Below, one piece after another: positions 1-8,839 of a stretch of DNA of 64,000 bases. The translations under genes were made by a program, and so were the position numbers. Each line of letters starts with the position of its first letter. The first letter of the stretch is position 1. Source of the stretch: Arcicella rosea (lineage in GTDB: Bacteria > Bacteroidota > Bacteroidia > Cytophagales > Spirosomataceae); NCBI RefSeq assembly GCF_014204325.1, contig NZ_JACHKT010000001.1, forward strand, positions 186,001 through 250,000. Reading direction: 5' to 3'. The notes beneath the pieces are model-generated. The model was not told the DNA's origin and searched no databases. It saw only the letters and a program-made list of their open reading frames with translations.

Positions 1-11
1 TTAAAAATACA

Positions 12-521
12 ATGCAAAAGCTAAATCTCCAAACGACTTACTTACTTTTAGGGTCAAATTTAGGAAACAGAGTTGAAATGCTGGAAAATGCCATTCAATT
101 AATAGCGAATAAGATTGGATTGATTGCCAAACGTTCAAAATTTTACGAAACAGCTCCTTGGGGTGTGGAAAACCAACCTAATTATTTAAACTTAGCTCTT
201 GCTGTTGAAACAACGCTCAGTTCAAAAGAATTGTTGCTACAAGCACAAATGATTGAAGAAATGTTGGGGAGAGTGCGAATCGAAAAATGGGGTGCAAGGC
301 TCATTGATATTGATATTATTTTTCATGGAAATCAAATTATTGATGAACCTTCGCTGACACTTCCACATCCTTTGATGCAAGATAGAAACTTTGTATTAGT
401 GCCATTAGAAGAAATTGCAGCAGATTTTATTCATCCAGTATTTCAGAAAAGTATTCAAGTATTATACAATGTTTGTCCAGATATTGGCGAAGTAAAACCT
501 TATTTAATCCCCACAGAATAA
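12..521 (+). CDS. folK: 2-amino-4-hydroxy-6-hydroxymethyldihydropteridine pyrophosphokinase
   Basis: Transfers pyrophosphate from ATP to 6-hydroxymethyl-dihydropterin in cytosolic folate synthesis. The 169-aa length is normal for HPPK. The N-terminal GSNLGNR segment, the LIDIDIIFHG metal/substrate segment and the LPHPLMQDRNFVLVPLEEI motif are all present in the family order. The ATG lies only 11 bases into the window, so its promoter and any upstream partner are not visible. Its last 22 bases overlap the end of the convergent histidine kinase gene, so the two transcripts are antisense at their 3' ends. The family assignment is firm. Confidence 0.96.
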   Translation: MQKLNLQTTYLLLGSNLGNRVEMLENAIQLIANKIGLIAKRSKFYETAPWGVENQPNYLNLALAVETTLSSKELLLQAQMIEEMLGRVRIEKWGARLIDIDIIFHGNQIIDEPSLTLPHPLMQDRNFVLVPLEEIAADFIHPVFQKSIQVLYNVCPDIGEVKPYLIPTE

Positions 522-1873
522 GGAAGCAGTAAAGTAAAAAAAGTAGAATTATCAGAACAATGTGCGTTGATATTTCCTCCATGAAGTTTCACAATTCGGT
601 TGACTAAAGATAAACCTACTCCATAACCTTTGATACTTGCCGTATTTTGGCTTCTGTAGAAAGGCTCGAAAACTAAGGCGATTTCTTTTTGTGCCATCGC
701 ACCTTTGTTTTCAAATTGTACTTCAATTTGTTTTTCCAAGAAACGAATACTTACTCTCACCGTATGGTTTTCAGAGAATTTACAGCCATTTTCCATTAAA
801 TTGACAAAAGCTGTTTTCAATAATTGTGCATTGCCTTGAATTACTAATTCTGAATCTTCGTCGATTTCACTGGTAAAGTTTACTTGTACTTGATAATCCT
901 TTTCGGCTTGTAATAGTAAATCGCCAGCTTCCCAGATAATTTCATCGAGGCGAACCTCATCGTACATCAAACTATGGTTCAAATCACTTACTTTGGCTAA
1001 TTCTAACAAAGTATTTGAAAGCTGACCAAGTTCACGAATATCTTGTCTGACAGACTGCAACGTTGCCAAATATTGTTCTTCACTTCTGCTTTTCAATAAA
1101 GTAACATCTATTTGCGAACCGATTTTCATCAAAGGGTTTTTCATTTCATGAGAAACATTCGACACAAATAGATTTTGCAAACGAAATACTTCACTGATTC
1201 TTTCTAAAAGTTCGTTGAAAGTAGCAGTAAGTTGTCCAATTTCATCTTTAGGATTTTGAATCGTAAGCCTTTGATTAACGTTTTGTGGATAAATAGTTTT
1301 TACTTGTTTGATTACTTCAGAAATAGGCGACAAAGCACGAACAGAAAAATACCAACCCGTTACTGCCACGACAGCAATCACAATAAAAAACAAACCAAAC
1401 ATGGTGTTTTGAAGGTTTTTTAAATCTCGTTCCCCTGATAAATCTACTGCACCAGCAATGGTTACAACACGATTGAAACGGTCACGATAGAGGATTCCAA
1501 CAATTTTAAAATCTCCTTGTGTAAACCTTGAAACTCGCTCTTTTCTGACTTGGTTAAGCATTTCCGAAGAAATCTTAAAACCACTTGTATCATTACTTGA
1601 ATATACTTTTAGGTTTTCGTAATCGTAAATAATGAGGTTTTCACGATAAAGTACATCGTTATTAGTTTGGTTGATTTTCTTGAGTAATTTATAATTTACT
1701 TCGTTGATGGTAACCAATAATTTAGCTGAAGTAGAAGCTTTTTGAGTAAGACGATTATAAAATTCTTCTTTGACGTAATTATAACGCAAACCATAAATAA
1801 CGATAAAAATTGCCAAGACAATTACAGACACCAAAAGTGTAAATTGTAAAGTAAGTTTTGCCCGAATTTGCAT
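500..1873 (-). CDS. Two-component sensor histidine kinase (HAMP, HisKA, HATPase)
   Basis: A 457-aa membrane sensor kinase. A first membrane segment lies at about residues 8-30, an extracytoplasmic sensor region at about 31-155, and a second membrane segment at about 157-178, followed by a HAMP linker. The H-box FVSNVSHEMKNPLMKIGSQI carries the phospho-accepting His near residue 242. The N-box (NLMENGCKFSE) and G-boxes (GYGVGLSLVNRIVKLHGG) of the ATPase domain follow. It is transcribed after the response regulator gene, 33 bp downstream of it, so the two form an operon. The stimulus is unknown. The layout resembles CusS/ArlS-type metal or envelope sensors, but the sequence does not decide this. 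The 3' end overlaps convergent folK by 22 bp. Confidence 0.93.
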   Translation of the reverse strand: MQIRAKLTLQFTLLVSVIVLAIFIVIYGLRYNYVKEEFYNRLTQKASTSAKLLVTINEVNYKLLKKINQTNNDVLYRENLIIYDYENLKVYSSNDTSGFKISSEMLNQVRKERVSRFTQGDFKIVGILYRDRFNRVVTIAGAVDLSGERDLKNLQNTMFGLFFIVIAVVAVTGWYFSVRALSPISEVIKQVKTIYPQNVNQRLTIQNPKDEIGQLTATFNELLERISEVFRLQNLFVSNVSHEMKNPLMKIGSQIDVTLLKSRSEEQYLATLQSVRQDIRELGQLSNTLLELAKVSDLNHSLMYDEVRLDEIIWEAGDLLLQAEKDYQVQVNFTSEIDEDSELVIQGNAQLLKTAFVNLMENGCKFSENHTVRVSIRFLEKQIEVQFENKGAMAQKEIALVFEPFYRSQNTASIKGYGVGLSLVNRIVKLHGGNINAHCSDNSTFFTLLLPYSVGIK

Positions 1874-1906
1874 GATTTATCTAGCGTTTTTTGATGTTAC
1901 CTTAAA

Positions 1907-2590
1907 TTACTCTTCAACCTTTAATACATAACCAACACCATATTGAGTATGAATCAATTTAGTATCATAGTTTTTATCGACTTTTTTGCGAAGCATCGTC
2001 ATAAATACTTCGATAACGTTTGTTCCCATTTCAAAACGGCTATCCCATACTTTTTCAGCAATATCAGCTTTTGAAATTACTTTTCCTTGATTACGCAAAA
2101 GGTATTCTAAGAGAGCGAATTCACGGGCAGTTAAATCAATCTTATTGCCTTCTCTGGTTACTAAGTGTGCATCCAGATTCATCTCAAGTGTACTATAGCT
2201 CAGAATATTACTATTGTTTGGAAGAGGAATTAAGTTTCTTTTACTTAATACTTTTATACGAGCCAACAATTCCAAGAAGTCAAAAGGCTTTACCAAGTAA
2301 TCATCCGCACCAGCATCAAAACCCATCAGTTTTTCTTGGATACTTCCCATGGCAGTAAGCATCAAAATTGGGGTAGTGATACCTTCTTCACGCAATTGTT
2401 TACAGAGTTCAAGCCCATTGATACCCGGCATGATGATGTCGGTAACAATGATTTGGTATTGATTTTTTCGAGCAAGATGTTTGCCGATATGTCCGTCATA
2501 AGCTATATCAACTTCAAAACCATTTTCCTCCAATCCTTGTCGAAGCGATTGAAGTGTTTTAGGTTCGTCTTCTATCAGTAATATTTTCAT
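1907..2590 (-). CDS. OmpR/PhoB-family response regulator
   Basis: A 227-aa DNA-binding regulator that is the partner of the adjacent histidine kinase. The receiver domain (about 1-120) has the acidic pair near the N-terminus (EDEP), the phospho-acceptor Asp in VTDIIMPGINGLEL and the conserved Lys in LVKPFDF. The C-terminal winged helix (about 130-225) contains LTAREFALLEYLLRNQGKVIS and ends in HTQYGVGYVLKVEE, typical of OmpR-type transcription factors. It is the first gene of a regulator-kinase operon. A TATCTTTG box sits 26 bp upstream of the start codon. Target genes cannot be inferred from the window. Confidence 0.95.
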   Translation of the reverse strand: MKILLIEDEPKTLQSLRQGLEENGFEVDIAYDGHIGKHLARKNQYQIIVTDIIMPGINGLELCKQLREEGITTPILMLTAMGSIQEKLMGFDAGADDYLVKPFDFLELLARIKVLSKRNLIPLPNNSNILSYSTLEMNLDAHLVTREGNKIDLTAREFALLEYLLRNQGKVISKADIAEKVWDSRFEMGTNVIEVFMTMLRKKVDKNYDTKLIHTQYGVGYVLKVEE

Positions 2591-2615
2591 GGAATTTGGC
2601 GAATAAATTTAGGTT

Positions 2616-2623
2616 CAAAGATA
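2616..2623 (-). promoter_or_regulatory. -7 promoter box of the two-component operon
   Basis: TATCTTTG on the minus strand matches the Bacteroidota TAnnTTTG -7 element and lies 26 bp upstream of the response regulator ATG. No well-placed TTG -33 element is visible. That region coincides with the terminator hairpin of the upstream gene. Confidence 0.5.
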
Positions 2624-2633
2624 AAATAAAAAA

Positions 2634-2662
2634 CTCCGCAAGATACTGTTATTCTTGCGGAG
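2634..2662 (-). terminator. Intrinsic terminator after the hydroxylase gene
   Basis: Perfect 10-bp stem (ctccgcaaga / tcttgcggag) with a 9-nt loop. Read on the minus strand it is followed by a run of six T. It lies 22 bp past the stop codon of the lipid hydroxylase gene. Confidence 0.85.
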
Positions 2663-2683
2663 CTATTGCTAAATAAATATTTC

Positions 2684-3334
2684 TTATAAATTCTCAGAAA
2701 CTTTCGATTTGTCCATCGTTGCCATTGTTCCAAAAACATAATCCCAGATTGGTGAAGAAACACCAAAAACTGCATTTCCATCTTTATAATGATGCACTGC
2801 GTGGTTAATCCACAATTGCTTCATGAAATTCTTTGGTGGTGCATAAGCATGAACAGAATAATGTACCAATAAGTAGGCTGCGTAACCCCAAATAAAACCA
2901 GGGAAAAAAGCATAAGCGGCTTCGCCCATTAATACAAAAAAGATTGAAAACAAAGTAACCGCTACAATGACTGCTACAATCGGCGGCATTGCTAAACGAG
3001 TTTTATCTTTTGGATATTCGTGATGCACACCGTGAGCGATATATTGGAATTTTGCTCTTGCATCAGTAGTTGGTTCGATGTGATATACACTTCTGTGCAC
3101 CCAATACTCAATGAATGTAAAGATAATTGCACCAGTAATAAATAGCATACCAATTGCCCAATTTGCTAATTCGGTATGAGTGAAGGCATAATAACCAAGC
3201 ACAAAACCTGCAATGAAAAACATACTAACAGGGATGGCAATGTGTGTGTGTGATAGTTTCTCTAAAATTGGATTATCAAATAATTGTTTAGAGCCACTAT
3301 TTTTAGGTCTTATTTTTGTGTTTTTCGCTTCCAT
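2684..3334 (-). CDS. Fatty acid hydroxylase / sterol desaturase superfamily membrane protein
   Basis: A 216-aa integral membrane di-iron enzyme. The histidine clusters that ligand the iron are visible: HRSVYH, HGVHHEYP, HYSVHAY and NHAVHHY, interleaved with four or so hydrophobic segments. This pattern and size match fatty acid 2-hydroxylase-like members of the sterol desaturase superfamily. In Bacteroidota such enzymes are thought to hydroxylate acyl chains of sphingolipids or aminolipids; the substrate here is inference. The gene is monocistronic, with its own terminator and a TATCTTTG box about 95 bp upstream. Confidence 0.85.
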   Translation of the reverse strand: MEAKNTKIRPKNSGSKQLFDNPILEKLSHTHIAIPVSMFFIAGFVLGYYAFTHTELANWAIGMLFITGAIIFTFIEYWVHRSVYHIEPTTDARAKFQYIAHGVHHEYPKDKTRLAMPPIVAVIVAVTLFSIFFVLMGEAAYAFFPGFIWGYAAYLLVHYSVHAYAPPKNFMKQLWINHAVHHYKDGNAVFGVSSPIWDYVFGTMATMDKSKVSENL

Positions 3335-3428
3335 AATACTATTTCAGATAAGTAGGAGAGTTAGCGTATAAATTGTACTAATTTTATATAAAGAGCTTAA
3401 TACCTATCAATTTGTTGAATTATATCGA

Positions 3429-3436
3429 CAAAGATA
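3429..3436 (-). promoter_or_regulatory. -7 promoter box for the lipid hydroxylase gene
   Basis: TATCTTTG on the minus strand, about 95 bp upstream of the hydroxylase ATG, which would give a 5' UTR of roughly 90 nt. A TTG lies 15 bp further upstream, closer than the usual spacing. Confidence 0.4.
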
Positions 3437-3515
3437 CTGAACTTTTTTTTACAATAAAATACCGTTTGTCATGTTATTTGATGATAATTTGTTTATGTGA
3501 TTAATAGTTAGTTCG

Positions 3516-4808
3516 CTAAGTTTGATTGTTTTTAGGGGATTTAGCTTTGATGATTAACCGCAATGACTGGTCGTAAGTAATGTAATTCCATAACCAGTTA
3601 ATGAATATTAATACTTTGTTTTTTACACCTACAATTGCAATGAGGTGAACAAACATCCAAGTAAGCCAAGCGAAGAATCCTTGGAAATGCCAAAATGGTA
3701 AATCTACAACGGCTTTGTTTCTACCAATAGTTGCCATAGACCCCAAATCTTTATAATAGAAATCTTCAAGTGGGTTTCCTTTTAGCATTTTTTTAAAATT
3801 ACTAGCCAATAAATTCCCTTGCTGAATAGCAGGTTGTGCTACTTGTGGGTGACCATTTGGAAATTTATCTTCTGTCATGTAAGCAACATCACCTACCGCA
3901 AAAATATTTTCGTATCCTTCTACAAGATTTTGTCTGTTTACTTTTAAACGCCCGCCACGCATCATGATTTCTGGTTTTATACCTTCAATCACATTTGCTT
4001 TAACACCAGCAGCCCAGACTAAATTATTGGTTCTGATGGTAGTGCCATTATTAAAATAAACATGTTTTCCATCAAAATCTGTTACTCTTGTATTTAGGTG
4101 AACTATTACACCTAATTGCTCTAAGTATTCTTTAGATTTAATTTGTGCATTTAATGACATTGGTCCTAATAATTCTCCGCCAGATTCAATGATGTGTACT
4201 TGCATTAAATCAAAATCTAGTTCTGGATAATCTTTAGGCAACACCATTCTTTTCATTTCAGCTAAAGTACCCGATACTTCTACACCAGTTGGTCCACCAC
4301 CTACTACCACTACATTCATCAAACCAATTTTGTCTTCTTCTTGGTCGGCAAGCAAGGCTTTTTCAAAATTCTCAAGTAATCTATTTCTGAGTCCAAGTGC
4401 TTCACCGACAGATTTCATCGGAAGGGCATTGTCTTCAATATTTTTATTGCCAAAAAAGTTGGTATCAGCTCCAATTGCAATTACTAGATAATCAAAAGAG
4501 AGTTCTCCAATATTGGTTTCAATAAGATTTTGTTCAGGAATAATTTTTGTAACAGTCGCTACCCTTACATACACATTTTCATAGTGATGAAAAGCCAATC
4601 GAAGCGGAAAAGAAATCGCCGAAGGTTCAAGTCCTGCGGTGGCTACTTGGTAAAATAGTGGCTGAAATTGATGATAATTGTTTTTGTCAATCAAAACAAC
4701 TTCAAAATCAGCACTTCCAGCTAGTTCTTGTGCAAGTTTTAATCCTCCAAAACCAGCACCAATAATGACAATTCTTTTACGATTACTTACTCGTATATTT
4801 AGGGGCAT
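3516..4808 (-). CDS. ndh: Type II NADH:quinone oxidoreductase
   Basis: A 430-aa FAD flavoprotein that oxidises NADH and reduces the quinone pool without proton pumping. The N-terminal FAD-binding Rossmann motif IIGAGFGGLKLAQEL and the second NAD-binding motif VVVGGGPTGVEVSGTLAEM are clear, as is the FAD-contacting segment FAVGDVAYM. The C-terminal about 70 residues are hydrophobic or amphipathic (FWHFQGFFAWLTWMFVHLIA), as expected for peripheral membrane anchoring. It starts 7 bp after the bshA stop, so the two are probably cotranscribed. This links respiratory electron entry with a thiol gene only by operon proximity. Confidence 0.92.
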   Translation of the reverse strand: MPLNIRVSNRKRIVIIGAGFGGLKLAQELAGSADFEVVLIDKNNYHQFQPLFYQVATAGLEPSAISFPLRLAFHHYENVYVRVATVTKIIPEQNLIETNIGELSFDYLVIAIGADTNFFGNKNIEDNALPMKSVGEALGLRNRLLENFEKALLADQEEDKIGLMNVVVVGGGPTGVEVSGTLAEMKRMVLPKDYPELDFDLMQVHIIESGGELLGPMSLNAQIKSKEYLEQLGVIVHLNTRVTDFDGKHVYFNNGTTIRTNNLVWAAGVKANVIEGIKPEIMMRGGRLKVNRQNLVEGYENIFAVGDVAYMTEDKFPNGHPQVAQPAIQQGNLLASNFKKMLKGNPLEDFYYKDLGSMATIGRNKAVVDLPFWHFQGFFAWLTWMFVHLIAIVGVKNKVLIFINWLWNYITYDQSLRLIIKAKSPKNNQT

Positions 4809-4815
4809 CTTATTG

Positions 4816-5985
4816 TTAGTTTAAACTTTCGACTTTACAAGGTTGTGGTGGAAATTTCCAACTTTTAGCAGTTACTTCTTCGTAATAACGTTCGTAAAGG
4901 GGTAAAATGTTGGCGATGTCAAACTCTTTTGCTCTTTCGTGGGCATTGTGTTTGAATCTGGCTAATACTTCATCATCTTCTAAAATTGAAATCGCATTTT
5001 TTGCCATGTCGTCGGTATCGCCAATTTTCGAAACATAACCTGTAACGCCATGCACATTTACTTCTGGCAATCCGCCAGCGTCTGAGGAAATAATAGGTAC
5101 TTCACAAGCCATTGCTTCTAAAGCTGCCAAACCAAAACTTTCTTTTTCGGAAGTCAGTAAAAATAAATCTGCTAAAGAAAGTACTTCTTCAATCACATCA
5201 AGTTTACCTAAAAATCTTACATCTTGCTGAACGCCCAATTCTCTACAAAGCATTTCTATAGAAGTACGTTCTGGACCATCGCCAACCAAGAGTAATTTTG
5301 AGGGGATTTTTTGATTTACTTTATGAAAAACATGAACAACGTCCTCGATTCTTTTTACTTTTCTAAAGTTAGAAGTATGCATCAATAATTTTTCGCCATT
5401 GGGGCAAATTGCTATTTTGAAATGATCTTTACGAAGTTTTTTGAAACGTTCTAAATCAATAAAATTGGGAATTACTTCTATTTTACTTACAATTTCAAAT
5501 TCATCATAAGTATCATTTTTTAAACTTTCAGAAACTGCTGTAACGCCGTCAGATTCGTTAATCGAGAAAGTAACAACTGGTTCAAAAGATGGGTCTTTGC
5601 CAACTAAAGTAATGTCTGTTCCGTGCAGCGTAGTGATAAATGGAATATGAATACCTTTAGATTTCAGGATTTGCTTCGCTAAATAAGCCGCCGAAGCATG
5701 TGGAATAGCATAATGAACATGTAATAAATCAAGCCTTTCGTTGATAACTACATCAACAATTTTGCTTGCCAAAGCCGATTCGTAAGGTAAGTATTGAAAA
5801 AGAGGATAGCTTGATACGCTTACTTCATGATAATAGATATTTTCGTTAAAAAAGTCTAACCTTGAAGGTTGTGAATAGGTGATAAAATGTACTTCATGAC
5901 CTGCTTTTGCAAGTGCCTTACCCAATTCTGTGGCTACTACACCACTACCTCCGTAAGTAGGATAACAAACAATTCCGATTTTCAT
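4816..5985 (-). CDS. bshA: N-acetyl-alpha-D-glucosaminyl L-malate synthase
   Basis: A GT4-family, GT-B fold glycosyltransferase of 389 aa that joins UDP-GlcNAc to L-malate, the first step of bacillithiol synthesis. The N-terminus MKIGIVCYPTYGGSGVVATE and the segment HEVHFITYSQPSRLD are diagnostic of BshA. The C-terminal E-x7-E donor site is seen in SEKESFGLAALEAMACEVP. Bacillithiol is made by many Bacteroidota, so the assignment fits the host. It is the first gene of a bshA-ndh pair and is divergent from the UbiA-family gene across a 183-bp spacer. bshB and bshC are not in this window. Confidence 0.94.
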   Translation of the reverse strand: MKIGIVCYPTYGGSGVVATELGKALAKAGHEVHFITYSQPSRLDFFNENIYYHEVSVSSYPLFQYLPYESALASKIVDVVINERLDLLHVHYAIPHASAAYLAKQILKSKGIHIPFITTLHGTDITLVGKDPSFEPVVTFSINESDGVTAVSESLKNDTYDEFEIVSKIEVIPNFIDLERFKKLRKDHFKIAICPNGEKLLMHTSNFRKVKRIEDVVHVFHKVNQKIPSKLLLVGDGPERTSIEMLCRELGVQQDVRFLGKLDVIEEVLSLADLFLLTSEKESFGLAALEAMACEVPIISSDAGGLPEVNVHGVTGYVSKIGDTDDMAKNAISILEDDEVLARFKHNAHERAKEFDIANILPLYERYYEEVTAKSWKFPPQPCKVESLN

Positions 5986-6131
5986 TAATCTAATATTGAA
6001 GCGGTTCGCCGCACGTTGTGGATATATAAAGTTAAGTCTTAGCGAATAGACTTATCAAAGGTCTAACACACAAAAACAAAAAAAAATCTCTTCTAATGAC
6101 TAAAAAAATTTTTTAAGGGATGAAAATGGAA

Positions 6132-6139
6132 TAAATTTG
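6132..6139 (+). promoter_or_regulatory. -7 promoter box for the UbiA-family gene
   Basis: TAAATTTG matches TAnnTTTG and lies 29 bp upstream of the ATG. A -33 TTG at the expected distance is not obvious. Confidence 0.4.
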
Positions 6140-6168
6140 GTTGTTATAGTGCATAGCAATCCACTAAT

Positions 6169-7062
6169 ATGATGTTGAGAACCCCTCGGAAAGTTACATA
6201 TCTACAAGTACTTACAGGTTTTAGTCGACTAATTCGTTGGCAAAATTTAGCCATTATCGTATTTACGCAATATTTTACTAGATTCTTTTTGGTTAGAGAT
6301 AAACCACTTTCTTTCAGTCACTTTCTTGATATTTTAGTAGAAAAAAACTTACTCTTAATTGTTATAGCGACAGTTTTAGTGGCTGCTTCTGGCTATATTA
6401 TTAATGATTATTATGACATAAAAATTGATTTAGTGAATAAACCCGAACGAGTAGTTATTGGGCGATACATCAAAAGACGATGGGCTTTATTGATTCATCA
6501 AATTTTTAATGCTTCAGGTATTTTATTGGGTTTATTAGTAGATAGAAAAACAGCATTTGTAAATTTATGTGCCGTTTTTTGTTTGTGGCTTTATGCCAAT
6601 AAATTAAAAAGATTGGCTTTTTGGGGCAATTTGATGGTCGCTATTTTAACGGGTTTTTCTTTGTTGGTTTTAGCCGTTTATTATCCCGGTCATCAGCGAG
6701 AAGTATGGGTTTATGCTACTTTTTCATTTTTCATTACTTTAATTCGTGAGATTATTAAAGATATGGAAGATGTAAAAGGCGATGAACGCCACGGTTGTAG
6801 AACACTTCCAATTATCTGGGGAATTGCCAGAACCAAAAATCTTGTTTATGGATTAATTGCCATTTTTATCAGTATCTTATTCATTCTGGCAAGTCAATTA
6901 CCGAATGAAAGAATTGCATATATCTTTCTATTAATGATGTTTCCAGTGGGTTTTCTGACGTATAAATTAGTTTATGCCGACAAGCCCAATGATTTTGCTT
7001 TTCTGAGTAATGCTTGTAAAATTATTATGTTAATAGGAGTTTTAACGATGATAGCCGTTTAA
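6169..7062 (+). CDS. UbiA-family prenyltransferase (geranylgeranylglycerol-phosphate geranylgeranyltransferase-like)
   Basis: A 297-aa polytopic membrane protein with about eight hydrophobic segments. The two aspartate-rich, Mg-binding motifs of UbiA enzymes are present: NDYYDIKIDLVNKPERV (about residue 83) and KDMEDVKGDERHGCRTLP (about residue 197). The family moves polyprenyl diphosphates onto acceptors. In Bacteroidota this subgroup is usually named after archaeal GGGP geranylgeranyltransferase, but the true acceptor is not established. A second ATG directly follows the first, so the start may be 3 bp later. It is divergent from bshA and convergent with thiL, sharing a bidirectional terminator with it. 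Confidence 0.82.
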   Translation: MMLRTPRKVTYLQVLTGFSRLIRWQNLAIIVFTQYFTRFFLVRDKPLSFSHFLDILVEKNLLLIVIATVLVAASGYIINDYYDIKIDLVNKPERVVIGRYIKRRWALLIHQIFNASGILLGLLVDRKTAFVNLCAVFCLWLYANKLKRLAFWGNLMVAILTGFSLLVLAVYYPGHQREVWVYATFSFFITLIREIIKDMEDVKGDERHGCRTLPIIWGIARTKNLVYGLIAIFISILFILASQLPNERIAYIFLLMMFPVGFLTYKLVYADKPNDFAFLSNACKIIMLIGVLTMIAV

Positions 7063-7080
7063 TTTTAACGATATATACTT

Positions 7081-7120
7081 CAATAAAAATGGCTTCGTTT
7101 TTGCGAAGCCATTTTTATTG
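7081..7120. terminator. Bidirectional terminator between the UbiA-family gene and thiL
   Basis: Perfect 17-bp inverted repeat (arms 7081-7097 and 7104-7120) around a 6-nt loop, with A/T tracts in the outer arms. It lies between two convergent genes and can serve both. Confidence 0.88.
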
Positions 7121-7139
7121 AAAAGTTATTTTAGAAGTA

Positions 7140-8168
7140 TCAAAAATGTTCAAATCCGGGTGAAGTAACATTAATTAACGTACCAGATTTCATCATTAGT
7201 TTTACACCATCCACATCGTTAGTCATGTAACCCAAGAAACTTATATCAGACATGTTTTTGATGGTTTCAAAGTCTTCTTGTTTTACTGTAAAAAGTAATT
7301 CATAGTCTTCACCGCCATTCAGTGCTGCCGTCATCGGACTAAAGTTTAAATCAGTAGCCATCAAATAAGTTTGATCATCGATTGGAATTTTATCTTCAAA
7401 AATCACTGCACCAGTTCCAGAATTTTTACAAAGGTGTAATATTTCAGCAGCCAATCCATCCGAAATATCAATCATAGCAGTAGGAATTACGCCTAAATCA
7501 CGCAATTCATAAATTACATCCATTCTGGCATTCGGTTTTAATTGGCGTTCTATCACATAATCTTTGTCTTTATCCAATTGAGGTTGCATATCAGGATTTG
7601 CCAAGAATACTTGTTTTTCTCTTTCAAGTATTTGTAAACCAATGTAAGCCGCACCCAAATCTCCCGAAACACAAATAATGTCGTTGGTATTCGCTGTATT
7701 TCTTAGAACGATATTTTTCTTTTCAGCAGTACCTAATGCAGTAATTGAAATCACCAAACCCGAGCGAGAAGCCGAAGTATCACCGCCTACTAAATCTACT
7801 TTATATTCATCACAAGCAATCTTGATGCCTTCGTATAATTCTTCAATGGCTTCTACCGAAAAACGATTACTCAAACCTAAACTTACCGTAATCTGCTTTG
7901 GAATGGCATTCATCGCAGCAATATCAGAAACATTTACGGCAACAGCCTTATAACCTAAATGTTTGAGAGGAGTATAAGCTAAATCGAAATGGATTCCTTC
8001 CATCAAAAGGTCGGTAGAAACTACCAATTCTCTACCAGCAGTATCGATGATGGCTGCATCATCACCAATTCCTTTAATAGTTTCTGGATTAATGCTTTGA
8101 AATTTTGAATCGATTAACTTTATCAAGCCAAATTCTCCGATTGTACTTAATTCTGTTCTTGTTTCCAT
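7140..8168 (-). CDS. thiL: Thiamine-monophosphate kinase
   Basis: Phosphorylates thiamine monophosphate to thiamine diphosphate. The 342-aa protein is of usual length. It begins with the E-x-GLIKLI segment and the GIGDDAAIID nucleotide/Mg motif. Further family segments are VSTDLLMEGIHFD, AVNVSDIAAMNAIP, LVGGDTSAS and AMIDISDGLAAEILHLC, followed by LNGGEDYELLFTV. All Mg-binding aspartates seem intact. It is monocistronic, convergent with the UbiA-family gene and has a TAACTTTG box right at the start codon. No thiamine riboswitch is visible upstream. Confidence 0.96.
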   Translation of the reverse strand: METRTELSTIGEFGLIKLIDSKFQSINPETIKGIGDDAAIIDTAGRELVVSTDLLMEGIHFDLAYTPLKHLGYKAVAVNVSDIAAMNAIPKQITVSLGLSNRFSVEAIEELYEGIKIACDEYKVDLVGGDTSASRSGLVISITALGTAEKKNIVLRNTANTNDIICVSGDLGAAYIGLQILEREKQVFLANPDMQPQLDKDKDYVIERQLKPNARMDVIYELRDLGVIPTAMIDISDGLAAEILHLCKNSGTGAVIFEDKIPIDDQTYLMATDLNFSPMTAALNGGEDYELLFTVKQEDFETIKNMSDISFLGYMTNDVDGVKLMMKSGTLINVTSPGFEHF

Positions 8169-8172
8169 AATA

Positions 8173-8180
8173 CAAAGTTA
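8173..8180 (-). promoter_or_regulatory. -7 promoter box for thiL
   Basis: TAACTTTG on the minus strand ends only 4 bp upstream of the thiL ATG, suggesting a leaderless or nearly leaderless mRNA. No -33 TTG is evident. Confidence 0.35.
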
Positions 8181-8234
8181 CGTTTGATTTTGTGATTGAG
8201 AGAATCGAAGGATTGATATTTTATGGAAAAGAAA

Positions 8235-8260
8235 AAAGCCATCCTGTTAGAGATGGCTTT
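8235..8260 (-). terminator. Intrinsic terminator after the lipoprotein gene
   Basis: 9-bp perfect stem (aaagccatc / gatggcttt) with an 8-nt loop, followed on the minus strand by a T-rich tract. It lies 22 bp past the lipoprotein stop codon. Confidence 0.8.
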
Positions 8261-8282
8261 GTGGTAATAATTTATATTTGGT

Positions 8283-8753
8283 TTAAGGATTTACTAATTG
8301 TAAATTAACAATAGAATTACTTGCTTTAATGTCTGGTTGTAAAGACTCAAGTGTTACTGTTGCACCTGTTCCATCAATTGTAACGATTTTGAATTCAATT
8401 GTTCCAGTCGTTCCAGTTGGATTCGCTCCCGCAGAAGTTTTTAGTCCAGTTAAACTTAAAGTTTTGTCCGTATTTGTCAAAGCCCAAGTACCTGTGAATG
8501 TCGTATTATCTTTTGCTGTTAACGTTGCCGACTTGGTACTACTTAAACTTAACTTGTAATTAGCATAACCAGCAGCAATGTTTGTGGCTTTAGTTTTGTT
8601 ATAAACTTCAACACCACCTTCTTTGGCAATGCTAACGGTAAAAGTTTTTGTCAACTTTTCGGTCAAAGTTGGTTCTGGTGCATCTTTCCCACAACTGCTT
8701 AGTATTAAAACAAAGGCAAAGAGAAGAGGAAGGAATAGAATTAGTTTTTTCAT
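8283..8753 (-). CDS. Small secreted lipoprotein of unknown function
   Basis: A 156-aa protein with a type II signal peptide: two Lys, a Leu/Phe-rich core and a lipobox ending in SSCGKD, so Cys at about residue 21 is the lipidated residue. The mature part is Thr/Ser/Lys-rich with alternating beta-strand character (KLSLSSTKSATLTAKDNTTFTGTW), resembling a beta-sandwich or lipocalin-like stress lipoprotein. Assignment to a family is not possible by eye. It is a single gene with its own terminator, divergent from the cytochrome b5-like gene. Confidence 0.8.
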   Translation of the reverse strand: MKKLILFLPLLFAFVLILSSCGKDAPEPTLTEKLTKTFTVSIAKEGGVEVYNKTKATNIAAGYANYKLSLSSTKSATLTAKDNTTFTGTWALTNTDKTLSLTGLKTSAGANPTGTTGTIEFKIVTIDGTGATVTLESLQPDIKASNSIVNLQLVNP

Positions 8754-8839
8754 TATTATGTTAGATTTTATTTTTGAGGGATAAAAATGATAAAATAAAT
8801 TGATTTCAGCAAATTTGATACAATATATATAAAATAATT

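Noticed and set aside
2587-2781. 64-aa minus-strand frame before the response regulator
   Set aside because: It spans a terminator hairpin and the end of the lipid hydroxylase in another frame.
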